This document shows positions 1-5,527 of a stretch of 11,364 bases of DNA, in pieces. The first letter of the stretch is position 1. Each line of letters starts with the position of its first letter. The notes under the pieces were generated by a model. That model was not told the DNA's origin, made no database searches, and saw only the letters and a program-made list of their open reading frames with translations. This stretch comes from Acidobacteriota bacterium. GTDB taxonomy: Bacteria > Acidobacteriota > Terriglobia > Terriglobales > Acidobacteriaceae. A program made the translations under genes and the position numbers. The stretch is taken from NCBI GenBank assembly GCA_021802085.1, contig JAKAAZ010000105.1, positions 1 through 11,364 of the forward strand, given 5' to 3'.

Positions 1-204
1 GTTCCGCCCCACTTCCACGCGCTTTATGCTGAGTTCGAAGCGTTGATAGACATTCGTACCTTTGAAGTTGTCCGGGGAGATTTGCCTGACCGCGCCATGG
101 CACTCGTGTTGGAGTGGGCGCAACAACACCGCGACGAACTCATGAAGGATTGGGAACTATGCGTACAGAATCAAGCGCCGATGAAAATTCGCCCATTGCT
201 CTAG
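1..204 (+). CDS. DUF4160 family protein, 5'-truncated by window edge
   Basis: The frame is open from base 1 and ends at TAG 202-204, giving the last 67 residues of a protein whose start lies outside the window. The visible part begins VPPHFHALYAEFEALIDI and continues into a conserved ALVLEWAQQHRDEL stretch. This is the DUF4160 signature: a PPHFH motif, then an ALIDI strand, then an LxWxxxHxxEL helix. DUF4160 proteins are usually about 80-100 residues, so roughly the first quarter is missing. No biochemical role is established that I can name. These genes commonly sit directly before a DUF2442 gene and behave like small mobile accessory pairs; a toxin-antitoxin-like role is a guess from that pairing. 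The 3' end overlaps the next gene by 46 bases, suggesting one transcript and coupled translation. Confidence 0.85.
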   Translation, partial: VPPHFHALYAEFEALIDIRTFEVVRGDLPDRAMALVLEWAQQHRDELMKDWELCVQNQAPMKIRPLL

Positions 205-488
205 TCCCGGAGATCGTACCCCAGTCGCCGTGGCATGTGATTGCAGTTGAAGTTCTTCCGGGGTTCAGACTGCAGGTTGCATTTATCGATGGCCTTCAGG
301 GGGTGGTCGATATGTCCGGTCTCGTGCATTCGCCAAAGGCCGGAGTGTTTGCCGCGCTTGCCGACCCGCACATATTCGCGCAGGTCAAGATTGAACACGG
401 AGCGGTAACGTGGCCCGGAGAACTGGACCTTGCCCCGGATGCGATGCACACCGCGATCCAGAAGCATGGAGAGTGGTTGCTTCAGTAA
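159..488 (+). CDS. DUF2442 family protein
   Basis: I place the start at ATG 159, giving 109 residues. AAGGA at 145-149 lies about 9 bases upstream, and an earlier in-frame start at 114 would only add a non-conserved tail lying deep in the upstream gene. The protein has the DUF2442 pattern: a WHVIAVEVLPGFRLQVAF strand pair, a DGLQGVVDMSGLV segment, an F-AALADPHIFAQV helix, then TWPGELDLAPDAMH near the C-terminus. No catalytic residues or membrane segments are visible. DUF2442 proteins are small and often encoded next to DUF4160 partners, as here with a 46-base overlap. The N-terminal 20 or so residues (polar, MRTESSADENS) are outside the domain. The function is unknown; a partner or antitoxin-like role for the DUF4160 protein is inference from neighbourhood only. 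Confidence 0.82.
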   Translation: MRTESSADENSPIALVPEIVPQSPWHVIAVEVLPGFRLQVAFIDGLQGVVDMSGLVHSPKAGVFAALADPHIFAQVKIEHGAVTWPGELDLAPDAMHTAIQKHGEWLLQ

Positions 489-538
489 AGAGGCAGTTGA
501 CTGAACACGGGACCTGGAAATCGCAGACGCGCCCGGAA

Positions 539-607
539 GTTCCCCTACTCAAGCCAACCCGTTCGACTCGACTACTGGCTCGCTCAGGGTGGGCTTGAAT
601 GGGGAAC
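539..607. repeat. Imperfect long inverted repeat (REP/MITE-like)
   Basis: Bases 539-560 (starting GTTCCCCTACTCAAGCC) are nearly the reverse complement of 587-607 (ending GGCTTGAATGGGGAAC), with two mismatches and one single-base indel over about 21 positions and a 26-base centre containing TTCGACTCG and GGCTCGCTCAGGG. It lies between two opposing genes (plus-strand DUF2442 ending at 488, minus-strand gene ending at 649). It could fold as a bidirectional transcript end or be one copy of a dispersed palindromic element. The sequence style resembles intergenic palindromes I recall from acidobacterial genomes, but other copies cannot be checked here. Confidence 0.55.
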
Positions 608-648
608 CTGGCTTGGGGGCTGCGAAGAAGGCCGCTTGAACAGTGCCC

Positions 649-1476
649 TCAGACCGGATTCTGCGCATGATCTATGAGGCGCAGCATGTAACTGGCAATG
701 AACAGCAGTTCTAGTGCGCCAGCATCATCCAGCTCTGGCAGGTTGTGGGATTCGTGCTGGAAGGAATTCCGGAACCACCCGATCCCTGAAGAGAGAAAGT
801 TTTTGATGCTCTCCATGTACGCAGCCTGCCGCGTGGCATTTCCGCTGCTCAGTTTTGGATAGGGAAACTGAAACACACCGGTATCAAATAGCTTTCGTGG
901 CAATACGACACCATCGAACTTGGCAGCTTCGGCATTTCCAGAAGCATCTCGTATTTCATTCAGGCGGTTCTCAACGCGGGTGAATGCGGCAATCACCGCA
1001 TCCTTCGGTTTGCCCTCGTAGAAGTAGTGACTGGAGCTCTGCAAATCGGAGTGGAGAAAAGCGAGAGCAGCAATCACAGTGCGGTCGGGCGTGCGGCTAT
1101 CCACGTCCTCTTTGGCGCGTTCCGCTCCCTGTCGCGTAATCTCAAACCAGCCATCTGCGATAGGGCTTGTGATGTAAAAATGCTGCTCAAGGTAATGCCA
1201 CGGTTCCCCGAGTAGATGATCAATGACTTCGGTGACCTCGTTCCCTGAGAAGCCGGATGCCAGACCTTCAGGATCGGAGTAGGTGTAGCGGTTAACAATA
1301 TTCCCTTTGTTGAACCGGGTGGGTGCCGCTTTGTTCTTCCAATACAACTGATGCAGCCGCTTCAGAAGCAGGAGAGCCTGTGTTTCGAGAGGGAGCTTCT
1401 TCAGCTCTTCAATGCTCCTTGCGTGATCTGAGATCATGAACGGCATTCCGGTGATGACAATGTCGTATTTGGCCAT
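649..1476 (-). CDS. TIGR02391/Ymh-like protein with HEPN-type RNxxxH motif
   Basis: The product has 275 residues. The start ATG (1474-1476) has GGAGACGG a few bases upstream, which fixes it over the internal Met12 and Met15. The C-terminal part (about residues 135-270) follows the TIGR02391 (Ymh) pattern: LHSDLQSSSHYFYEGKPKDAV, then AFTRVENRLNEI, a loop, and GWFRNSFQHESHNL. R236-N237...H241 matches the R-X4-6-H signature of HEPN ribonucleases, found in abortive-infection and toxin proteins. Residues 60-120 look like a winged-helix segment ending in WFEITRQGAERA, possibly for DNA or partner binding. No membrane segment or signal peptide is visible. TIGR02391 proteins are often carried in mobile or defence regions, and here the gene sits alone beside a DUF4160/DUF2442 pair. 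RNase activity is inferred from the motif only; no obvious antitoxin gene is adjacent on the same strand. Confidence 0.7.
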   Translation of the reverse strand: MAKYDIVITGMPFMISDHARSIEELKKLPLETQALLLLKRLHQLYWKNKAAPTRFNKGNIVNRYTYSDPEGLASGFSGNEVTEVIDHLLGEPWHYLEQHFYITSPIADGWFEITRQGAERAKEDVDSRTPDRTVIAALAFLHSDLQSSSHYFYEGKPKDAVIAAFTRVENRLNEIRDASGNAEAAKFDGVVLPRKLFDTGVFQFPYPKLSSGNATRQAAYMESIKNFLSSGIGWFRNSFQHESHNLPELDDAGALELLFIASYMLRLIDHAQNPV

Positions 1477-1537
1477 TTCTCCGTCTCCACCTTCACGGTA
1501 CCGCTGAAGCGAGTTGTGGCACCCGGTCCGCTGAAAG

Positions 1538-1554
1538 CCGTCGCTTCTCGACGG
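1538..1554 (-). terminator. Small hairpin downstream of thiC
   Basis: CCGTCG (1538-1543) and CGACGG (1549-1554) are perfect reverse complements around a 5-base loop. Read on the minus strand the stem is followed by CTTTC, a poor T-tract. It lies about 100 bases after the thiC stop and about 60 bases before the start of the next minus-strand gene, so it could be a weak terminator or a leader structure. The remaining sequence of 1477-1653 shows no gene or other signal. Confidence 0.2.
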
Positions 1555-1653
1555 TCATGCGCCCCACGACTTGCGCTCAGGACGACAATATCTCTCTCAA
1601 GCGCATGATGGCAACAGAGTCCCATCCAGCGATCCAGCTACAGAATGGAGCGC

Positions 1654-3132
1654 TTATCGCCGCTCCACCAGCATCTGCTCGGTGACCAACTGCGTCATGT
1701 CGCGTTTTTCGAGGCCATGCTCGCGCTTGTTGAACTCATCCACTTTGCTCGACCAGTTCATGGAGCAGAACTTCGGCCCGCACATGGAGCAGAAGGCCGC
1801 TTCCTTGTAGTAGTCGTCCGGCAGCGTTTCGTCGTGCATCGAACGGGCCGTCTCCGGGTCGAGCGAGAGCGCAAACTGCTTGTCCCAGTCGAAGGTGTAG
1901 CGAGCGTGGCTGATGGCGTCATCGCGGTCGCGCGCGCCGGGACGATGTCGGGCGACATCCGCCGCGTGGGCGGCAATCTTGTAGGCGATGATGCCATCCT
2001 TCACATCTTTTTCGTTGGGCAGGCCCAAGTGTTCTTTCGGCGTGACGTAGCACAGCATGGCCGCGCCATACCAGCCAATCATCGCCGCGCCAATCGCGCT
2101 GGTAATGTGGTCGTAGCCGGGTGCGATGTCCGTAACCAGCGGGCCTAAGGTATAAAAAGGCGCGGCGTGGCACAACTCGACTTCTTTCTCCACCTGCTCC
2201 TTGATCTTGTCGAGTTGCACGTGGCCCGGCCCTTCAATCATGGTCTGGACATCGGACCTCCAGGCAACCGACGTGAGTTCCCCAAGAGTCTTCAACTCCG
2301 CAAACTGAGCTTCGTCGCTGGCGTCCGCGAGGCAGCCGGGGCGTAAACCATCCCCGAGCGAAAAGCTGACATCGTGTTTGGCCATCACTTTCACGATGCG
2401 GTCGAAATGCTCGTACAGGAAATTCTGCTTGTGGTGATGCGTCATCCACTGCGCCAGGATCGCTCCGCCGCGGCTGACAATCCCGGTGATGCGCTTGGCA
2501 ACCATGGGCACATATTGCACCAGCAATCCGGCGTGGACCGTGAAGTAATCCACTCCCTGCTCGGCCTGTTCTTCAATCACTTCCAGATAGACATCGATGT
2601 TCAGGTCTTCCAGCCTCTTGACGCGATTGAGCGCTTCATAAATTGGCACCGTCCCAATCGGCACCGGAGAGTGCCGCAGGATCGCTTCGCGAATCGTCGG
2701 AATGTCACCGCCGGTCGAAAGATCCATCACCGTGTCAGCGCCAAAGTGGACCGAGGTGTGCAGCTTGCGCAGCTCCTCGTCAATGTTCGATGTGATCGCG
2801 GAGTTGCCGATGTTCGCATTGATTTTGCACTTCGAGGCCACGCCGATCGCCATCGGCTCCAACTCAGGATGATTTACATTGGCCGGGATAATCATGCGTC
2901 CGGCAGCTACCTCATCGCGAATCAATTCCGGCGTCAGCTTTTCAATCTGGGCAACATACGCCATCTCTTCGGTGATTTTTCCCTGCCGCGCGAAATGCAT
3001 CTGCGACATATTCCAATCGCCTGTCCGCGCCGCGTCTTCGCGCCGCTTTACGATCCAGTCCGCGCGTCCTGTGGGAACTTTCGTGGCGGGATTATTCGCC
3101 GCTTTGTCGAGATGAATGCCGTTGCTGTTCAT
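1654..3132 (-). CDS. thiC: Phosphomethylpyrimidine synthase ThiC
   Basis: ThiC is a radical SAM enzyme that rearranges 5-aminoimidazole ribotide (AIR) to HMP-phosphate in the cytoplasm, the first committed step of the thiamine pyrimidine branch. The product is 492 residues. The C-terminal CSMCGPKFC (Cys448, 451, 456) is the hallmark CX2CX4C [4Fe-4S] ligand motif of ThiC. Other typical stretches are residues around IPANVNHPELEPMAIG, NANIGNS, TVMDLSTGG, PVPIGTVPIYEA, SLGDGLRPG and MIEGPGHV. The start at ATG 3130-3132 has GAGGAAACC directly upstream; an in-frame ATG at 3175-3177 lacks a good ribosome site and is too close to the -10 box. The long N-terminal domain of E. coli or plant ThiC is absent, as in many shorter bacterial forms. 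It appears monocistronic, and divergent from ccmA. No TPP riboswitch is recognisable in the short leader. Confidence 0.97.
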   Translation of the reverse strand: MNSNGIHLDKAANNPATKVPTGRADWIVKRREDAARTGDWNMSQMHFARQGKITEEMAYVAQIEKLTPELIRDEVAAGRMIIPANVNHPELEPMAIGVASKCKINANIGNSAITSNIDEELRKLHTSVHFGADTVMDLSTGGDIPTIREAILRHSPVPIGTVPIYEALNRVKRLEDLNIDVYLEVIEEQAEQGVDYFTVHAGLLVQYVPMVAKRITGIVSRGGAILAQWMTHHHKQNFLYEHFDRIVKVMAKHDVSFSLGDGLRPGCLADASDEAQFAELKTLGELTSVAWRSDVQTMIEGPGHVQLDKIKEQVEKEVELCHAAPFYTLGPLVTDIAPGYDHITSAIGAAMIGWYGAAMLCYVTPKEHLGLPNEKDVKDGIIAYKIAAHAADVARHRPGARDRDDAISHARYTFDWDKQFALSLDPETARSMHDETLPDDYYKEAAFCSMCGPKFCSMNWSSKVDEFNKREHGLEKRDMTQLVTEQMLVERR

Positions 3133-3192
3133 GGTTTCCTCGTGCTCCCTGGCGATGTTTCCTCGCAACGAACGCATCGCTTCACTACCCCG

Positions 3193-3198
3193 ATTATA
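3193..3198 (-). promoter_or_regulatory. -10 box of thiC promoter
   Basis: On the minus strand this reads TATAAT, a perfect -10 hexamer. It predicts a transcription start near 3186 and a leader of roughly 54 bases to the chosen thiC start with its GAGGAAACC ribosome site. No convincing -35 hexamer is seen at 16-18 bases. A leader this short cannot hold a TPP riboswitch. Confidence 0.5.
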
Positions 3199-3257
3199 CC
3201 TCGGTAAATTCCGCGGCTCAGGCGCGCAAAATCACGAAAGACATACCGCAACCCGTG

Positions 3258-3274
3258 TTCTACGCGGTGTAGAA
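3258..3274. promoter_or_regulatory. Possible operator: perfect inverted repeat between thiC and ccmA
   Basis: TTCTAC (3258-3263) and GTAGAA (3269-3274) form a perfect 6-base inverted repeat with a 5-base spacer (GCGGT) in the 222-base divergent intergenic region. It lies about 60 bases upstream of the thiC -10 box and about 70 bases upstream of the ccmA -10 box. The geometry fits a dimeric regulator site, but nothing identifies the regulator and chance is possible. Confidence 0.25.
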
Positions 3275-3342
3275 GACTTCCTGGAAATCCACTCCGATCC
3301 GCAAAAAGACTGGCTGGCTGCTCGAACGCGGCGGACATTCCG

Positions 3343-3348
3343 TATACT
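3343..3348 (+). promoter_or_regulatory. -10 box immediately upstream of ccmA
   Basis: TATACT lies 6 bases before the GTG start of ccmA. A transcription start at the usual distance would fall on or one base before the GTG, giving a leaderless message. No clear -35 element is seen; TCGAAC at 3322-3327 is the nearest weak candidate. The region also lacks a Shine-Dalgarno before the GTG, which agrees with leaderless initiation. Confidence 0.4.
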
Positions 3349-3354
3349 CCAAGA

Positions 3355-4068
3355 GTGCCTCCCGCCGCCAACGCAATTGAACTGCACGAAGTGTCGAAAC
3401 TCTATGGCAGCTTCGCGGCCTTGCGCAAAGTTACAGCGGAATTTCATACAGGCCATAGCTATGTCATCCTGGGGCCGAATGGAGCCGGCAAATCCACCCT
3501 GCTGCGCAATCTGGCGGGACTCACGCGACCCAGTTTCGGCACGCTGATGCTGCTCGGGACCGCGGAGATTGCTGCTGTGCGCAGCCGTATCGGGTATCTC
3601 GGTCACGATTCCATGCTGTACGACGAACTGACCGCCTTGGAAAACCTGCGCTATAGCGCCCGTCTGTACGAAGAAGAAACCCTCCCTGCCGGGCGCTGGA
3701 CGCCGGAACAATCGCTCGAAATGGTTGGACTGGACCCCGGACTAAACCGCCCGGTGGGTAAGTTTTCGCAAGGCATGCGTCAGCGCGCTTCGCTGGCGCG
3801 AGTGCTGATGGCCAAGCCCGAGTTGCTGTTGCTGGATGAGCCTTTTTCCAACGTCGACCTTGCCAGCAGTACGCAGATGCTGCGCGTATTGAATCAAATG
3901 CGTGCCGCCGGAAATACGATCCTGCTGACCACGCACCAACCGGAGCTGGCGCGCCCCATCGCCGACTGCTTTTGCACCATGCGGGAGGGACAGATCGTGA
4001 GCATGGAATATTTTTTGTCGACTGACCAAGCCAGCAGCCTCCACTCCGCGGAGGAGCACCACGCATGA
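3355..4068 (+). CDS. ccmA: Haem exporter ATP-binding protein CcmA
   Basis: CcmA is the cytoplasmic ATPase of the CcmAB(C)D complex that uses ATP to release haem-loaded CcmE for cytochrome c maturation. The product is 237 residues. Walker A is GPNGAGKST (40-48), the signature FSQGMRQR is at 137-144, Walker B LLLLDEP at 157-163 has the catalytic Glu162, and the H-loop His is at 194. The segment GYLGHDSMLYDELTALENL (80-98), where GH replaces the usual Q-loop glutamine, is characteristic of CcmA rather than of generic ABC-2 ATPases. The GTG start fits the domain border (IELHEVSKLYG begins at residue 8) and has no ribosome site, only a -10 box 6 bases upstream. The stop overlaps the next gene's start as ATGA. 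ccmB two genes on confirms the assignment. The C-terminus extends about 20 residues past the core fold. Confidence 0.9.
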   Translation: MPPAANAIELHEVSKLYGSFAALRKVTAEFHTGHSYVILGPNGAGKSTLLRNLAGLTRPSFGTLMLLGTAEIAAVRSRIGYLGHDSMLYDELTALENLRYSARLYEEETLPAGRWTPEQSLEMVGLDPGLNRPVGKFSQGMRQRASLARVLMAKPELLLLDEPFSNVDLASSTQMLRVLNQMRAAGNTILLTTHQPELARPIADCFCTMREGQIVSMEYFLSTDQASSLHSAEEHHA

Positions 4069-4565
4069 AGACGAATGCCTGCCGGCTCCTCGACGCGCTT
4101 GGAATTCACTATGAAACGCGCGCATACGAAGTCGATCCCGAGGATCTCTCCGGCCAGACGGTAGCGAAGAAAATTGGCCTGCCGGCGGAGCAGGTTTTTA
4201 AGACTCTCCTGTGTCGCGTCGATCAGGATGCGAACGTGTTCGCGGTCCTCTCCGTGGCCGACGAACTGGACTTTAAGAAGCTGGCCTCCGCCGCTAAAGG
4301 TCGCCGCGCCGAACTGATGCCCATCAAAGAGGTGCAGCCGCTGACGGGCTATGTTCGCGGCGGCGTAACAGTATTTGGCAGCAAGAAACCATTTCCTGTA
4401 TTTGCCGACGAATCGATCGAACTGTTCGATGTCATCTCTGTTTCGGCAGGCACGCGCGGACTGCAAATTCTGCTGGCGCCGGCGGATTACCTGCGCGCTG
4501 CGGAAGCAAAACTGATCGACCTGACGCGCACCCGCACTCCTGCTCAAGATGGAGCGGCCAGTTGA
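4065..4565 (+). CDS. ybaK: YbaK/EbsC-family Cys-tRNA(Pro) deacylase
   Basis: YbaK-family enzymes hydrolyse mischarged Cys-tRNA(Pro), or related tRNAs, in trans in the cytoplasm, protecting translation from cysteine misincorporation. The product is 166 residues, a normal length. Lys46 in the VFKTLL motif matches the conserved lysine of E. coli and Haemophilus YbaK. YVRGG (96-100), a KKPFPVFADES segment (107-117) and SAGTRGLQI (127-135) follow the family pattern; the usual GGCSP is here GGVTV, so specificity could differ. GGAGGAG at 4050-4056 is a strong ribosome site for ATG 4065. The start overlaps the ccmA stop (ATGA) and the stop overlaps the ccmB start (TTGA), so the gene is embedded in the haem-export operon. 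Such a placement is unusual; a link between cysteine quality control and CXXCH cytochrome assembly is an inference. A ProXp-ala-like or other editing specificity cannot be excluded. Confidence 0.9.
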   Translation: MKTNACRLLDALGIHYETRAYEVDPEDLSGQTVAKKIGLPAEQVFKTLLCRVDQDANVFAVLSVADELDFKKLASAAKGRRAELMPIKEVQPLTGYVRGGVTVFGSKKPFPVFADESIELFDVISVSAGTRGLQILLAPADYLRAAEAKLIDLTRTRTPAQDGAAS

Positions 4566-5236
4566 ACTACGCGCGCATCGTCTGGGCCCACTTGCAGAAA
4601 GACCTGCGTCTGGAATGGCGTTCCAAGGACGCAATCAATGGGATGCTCTTTTTCTCCCTGCTGGTCGTGGTGCTGTTCAGTTTCGCATTCGATCCGACGA
4701 TGGCGGTGTCACGCCAAATCGCGGGCGGCATTCTCTGGGTGGCTTTGTTGTTTGCCTCGACCACCGCGTTGAACCAGACCTGGACCCGCGAATTGCGCCA
4801 TCAAGTCCTGGACGCGCAGCGCATGGCCCCCAGCCCCGCCAGCGCATTGTTTTTGGCGAAGGTACTGGCGAACTTTCTGTTCGTCACCATGATTCAGGTG
4901 GTTCTTGGCCCGCTGTTTATCATCTTCTATAACCTGCACGCGCTCGGTCAGGGATGGTGGATGGCGCTGGTGTTGCCTCTTGGCACGCTGGCGCTGGTGG
5001 TCAATGGAACCTTCTTCGCCGCGCTCTCGCTGCGCACGCGCAATCGAGAAATGCTGTTGCCGCTGATTCTGTTCCCTATCTCAATTCCCGCGCTGCTGGC
5101 GATGGTCCAGTCCACCACCGGCATCCTGACCGGGGAGTTCGACCCCGGCCTCTGGATACGAATGCTGGCCGGCTACGACATCATTTTTTTGACGCTATGC
5201 CTGCTGCTGTTTGAAACCATTCTGAATGCCGAATGA
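4562..5236 (+). CDS. ccmB: Haem exporter membrane subunit CcmB
   Basis: CcmB is the inner-membrane partner of the CcmA ATPase in system I cytochrome c maturation. The product is 224 residues with six hydrophobic segments at about 26-43, 53-70, 101-123, 133-157, 164-186 and 199-221, the expected CcmB topology. The N-terminal KDLRLEWRSKDAINGMLFFSLL and the ELRHQVLDAQRMAPSPASALFLAK loop fit the family. The start is TTG 4562, preceded by GGAG with 7 bases spacing and overlapping the previous gene's TGA. No better start exists, because the conserved N-terminus begins at residue 3. Translation is probably coupled to the ybaK-like gene. The stop overlaps the ATG of a 17-codon frame. The usual downstream partner ccmC is not here, which is odd for this operon type. 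Confidence 0.92.
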   Translation: MNYARIVWAHLQKDLRLEWRSKDAINGMLFFSLLVVVLFSFAFDPTMAVSRQIAGGILWVALLFASTTALNQTWTRELRHQVLDAQRMAPSPASALFLAKVLANFLFVTMIQVVLGPLFIIFYNLHALGQGWWMALVLPLGTLALVVNGTFFAALSLRTRNREMLLPLILFPISIPALLAMVQSTTGILTGEFDPGLWIRMLAGYDIIFLTLCLLLFETILNAE

Positions 5237-5286
5237 TAGGATTCAAAGGTCTTGGCGTACACTACGGTATCGCGGCTATCGAGTAA
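5233..5286 (+). CDS. 17-codon reading frame coupled to ccmB
   Basis: ATG 5233 overlaps the ccmB stop as ATGA and opens a 17-residue frame (MIGFKGLGVHYGIAAIE) ending at TAA 5284-5286. It lies exactly where ccmC would be expected. It does not resemble the start of CcmC (no hydrophobic helix or WWD-type motif). It may be a chance frame, a remnant of a deleted gene, or a small peptide that carries ribosomes toward the ccmD-like gene. There is no independent ribosome site; initiation would depend on ribosomes finishing ccmB. Confidence 0.2.
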   Translation: MIGFKGLGVHYGIAAIE

Positions 5287-5307
5287 ATCGCGAATTGGGA
5301 GTTTCAC

Positions 5308-5409
5308 ATGAATCACCGTCATCTGGTTCTGGCATACATGGTCACCTGGTTGCTGCAACTGGGATATCTCGGCACAATTCTTGTAGGTTGGCGACGTATG
5401 CGTAGCTAG
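5308..5409 (+). CDS. ccmD: CcmD-like small membrane protein (33 residues)
   Basis: ATG 5308 is preceded by GGGAG (5297-5301) with 6 bases spacing, a strong ribosome site. The 33-residue product has one membrane helix from about residue 6 to 27 (LVLAYMVTWLLQLGYLGTILVG) followed by a basic end WRRMRS. CcmD proteins are small single-helix subunits that keep CcmE bound to CcmABC and share an AY-x-x-TW/W-x-x-x-x-GY pattern with a basic cytoplasmic tail; this one fits, at the short end for the family. It follows ccmB by 71 bases with no ccmC in between. The alternative, a leader peptide for the aromatic pathway gene downstream (it holds two Tyr and two Trp codons), is less likely because these codons are spread out, not tandem. 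Confidence 0.6.
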   Translation: MNHRHLVLAYMVTWLLQLGYLGTILVGWRRMRS

Positions 5410-5453
5410 CGATTGCCGCCTGCTTTCAACGAGACCCAAGTTTTATAGTCAGC

Positions 5454-5484
5454 GGCCAACGCTTGCGCGCGACCGATTTTTTTT
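5454..5484 (+). terminator. Imperfect hairpin with T8 tract
   Basis: An imperfect stem spans 5454-5474: outer GG/CC, an inner CGC (5460-5462) pairing GCG (5467-5469) around loop TTGC, with mismatches between. Two bases after it come eight T's (5477-5484). This fits an intrinsic terminator ending the ccm block, with a weak stem. Because it lies in the leader of a DAHP synthase gene, with no clear promoter between it and that gene, an attenuator is also possible. Confidence 0.4.
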
Positions 5485-5527
5485 GACCATCCAGCGATAC
5501 GCGGATGGAAAGACAGGAAGGTTCCTC

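Noticed and set aside
3133..3177. Longer thiC starting at ATG 3177
   Set aside because: It would start about 9 bases from the predicted transcription start without a good ribosome site; ATG 3132 has GAGGAAACC.
2374..3207. 277-codon plus-strand open frame
   Set aside because: It lies wholly antisense to thiC, whose protein is unmistakable; its translation is rich in His, Arg and Asp with no recognisable domain.
3894..4634. 246-codon minus-strand open frame
   Set aside because: It is antisense to the ccmA end, ybaK and the ccmB start, all of which have family motifs and matched ribosome sites; high G+C codon bias explains the long antisense frame.
5483..5527. Upstream TTG start for DAHP synthase
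   Set aside because: The TTG lies in the T-run of the hairpin and has no ribosome site, while ATG 5528 has AGGAAGG and gives the N-terminus expected from the Thermotoga enzyme.
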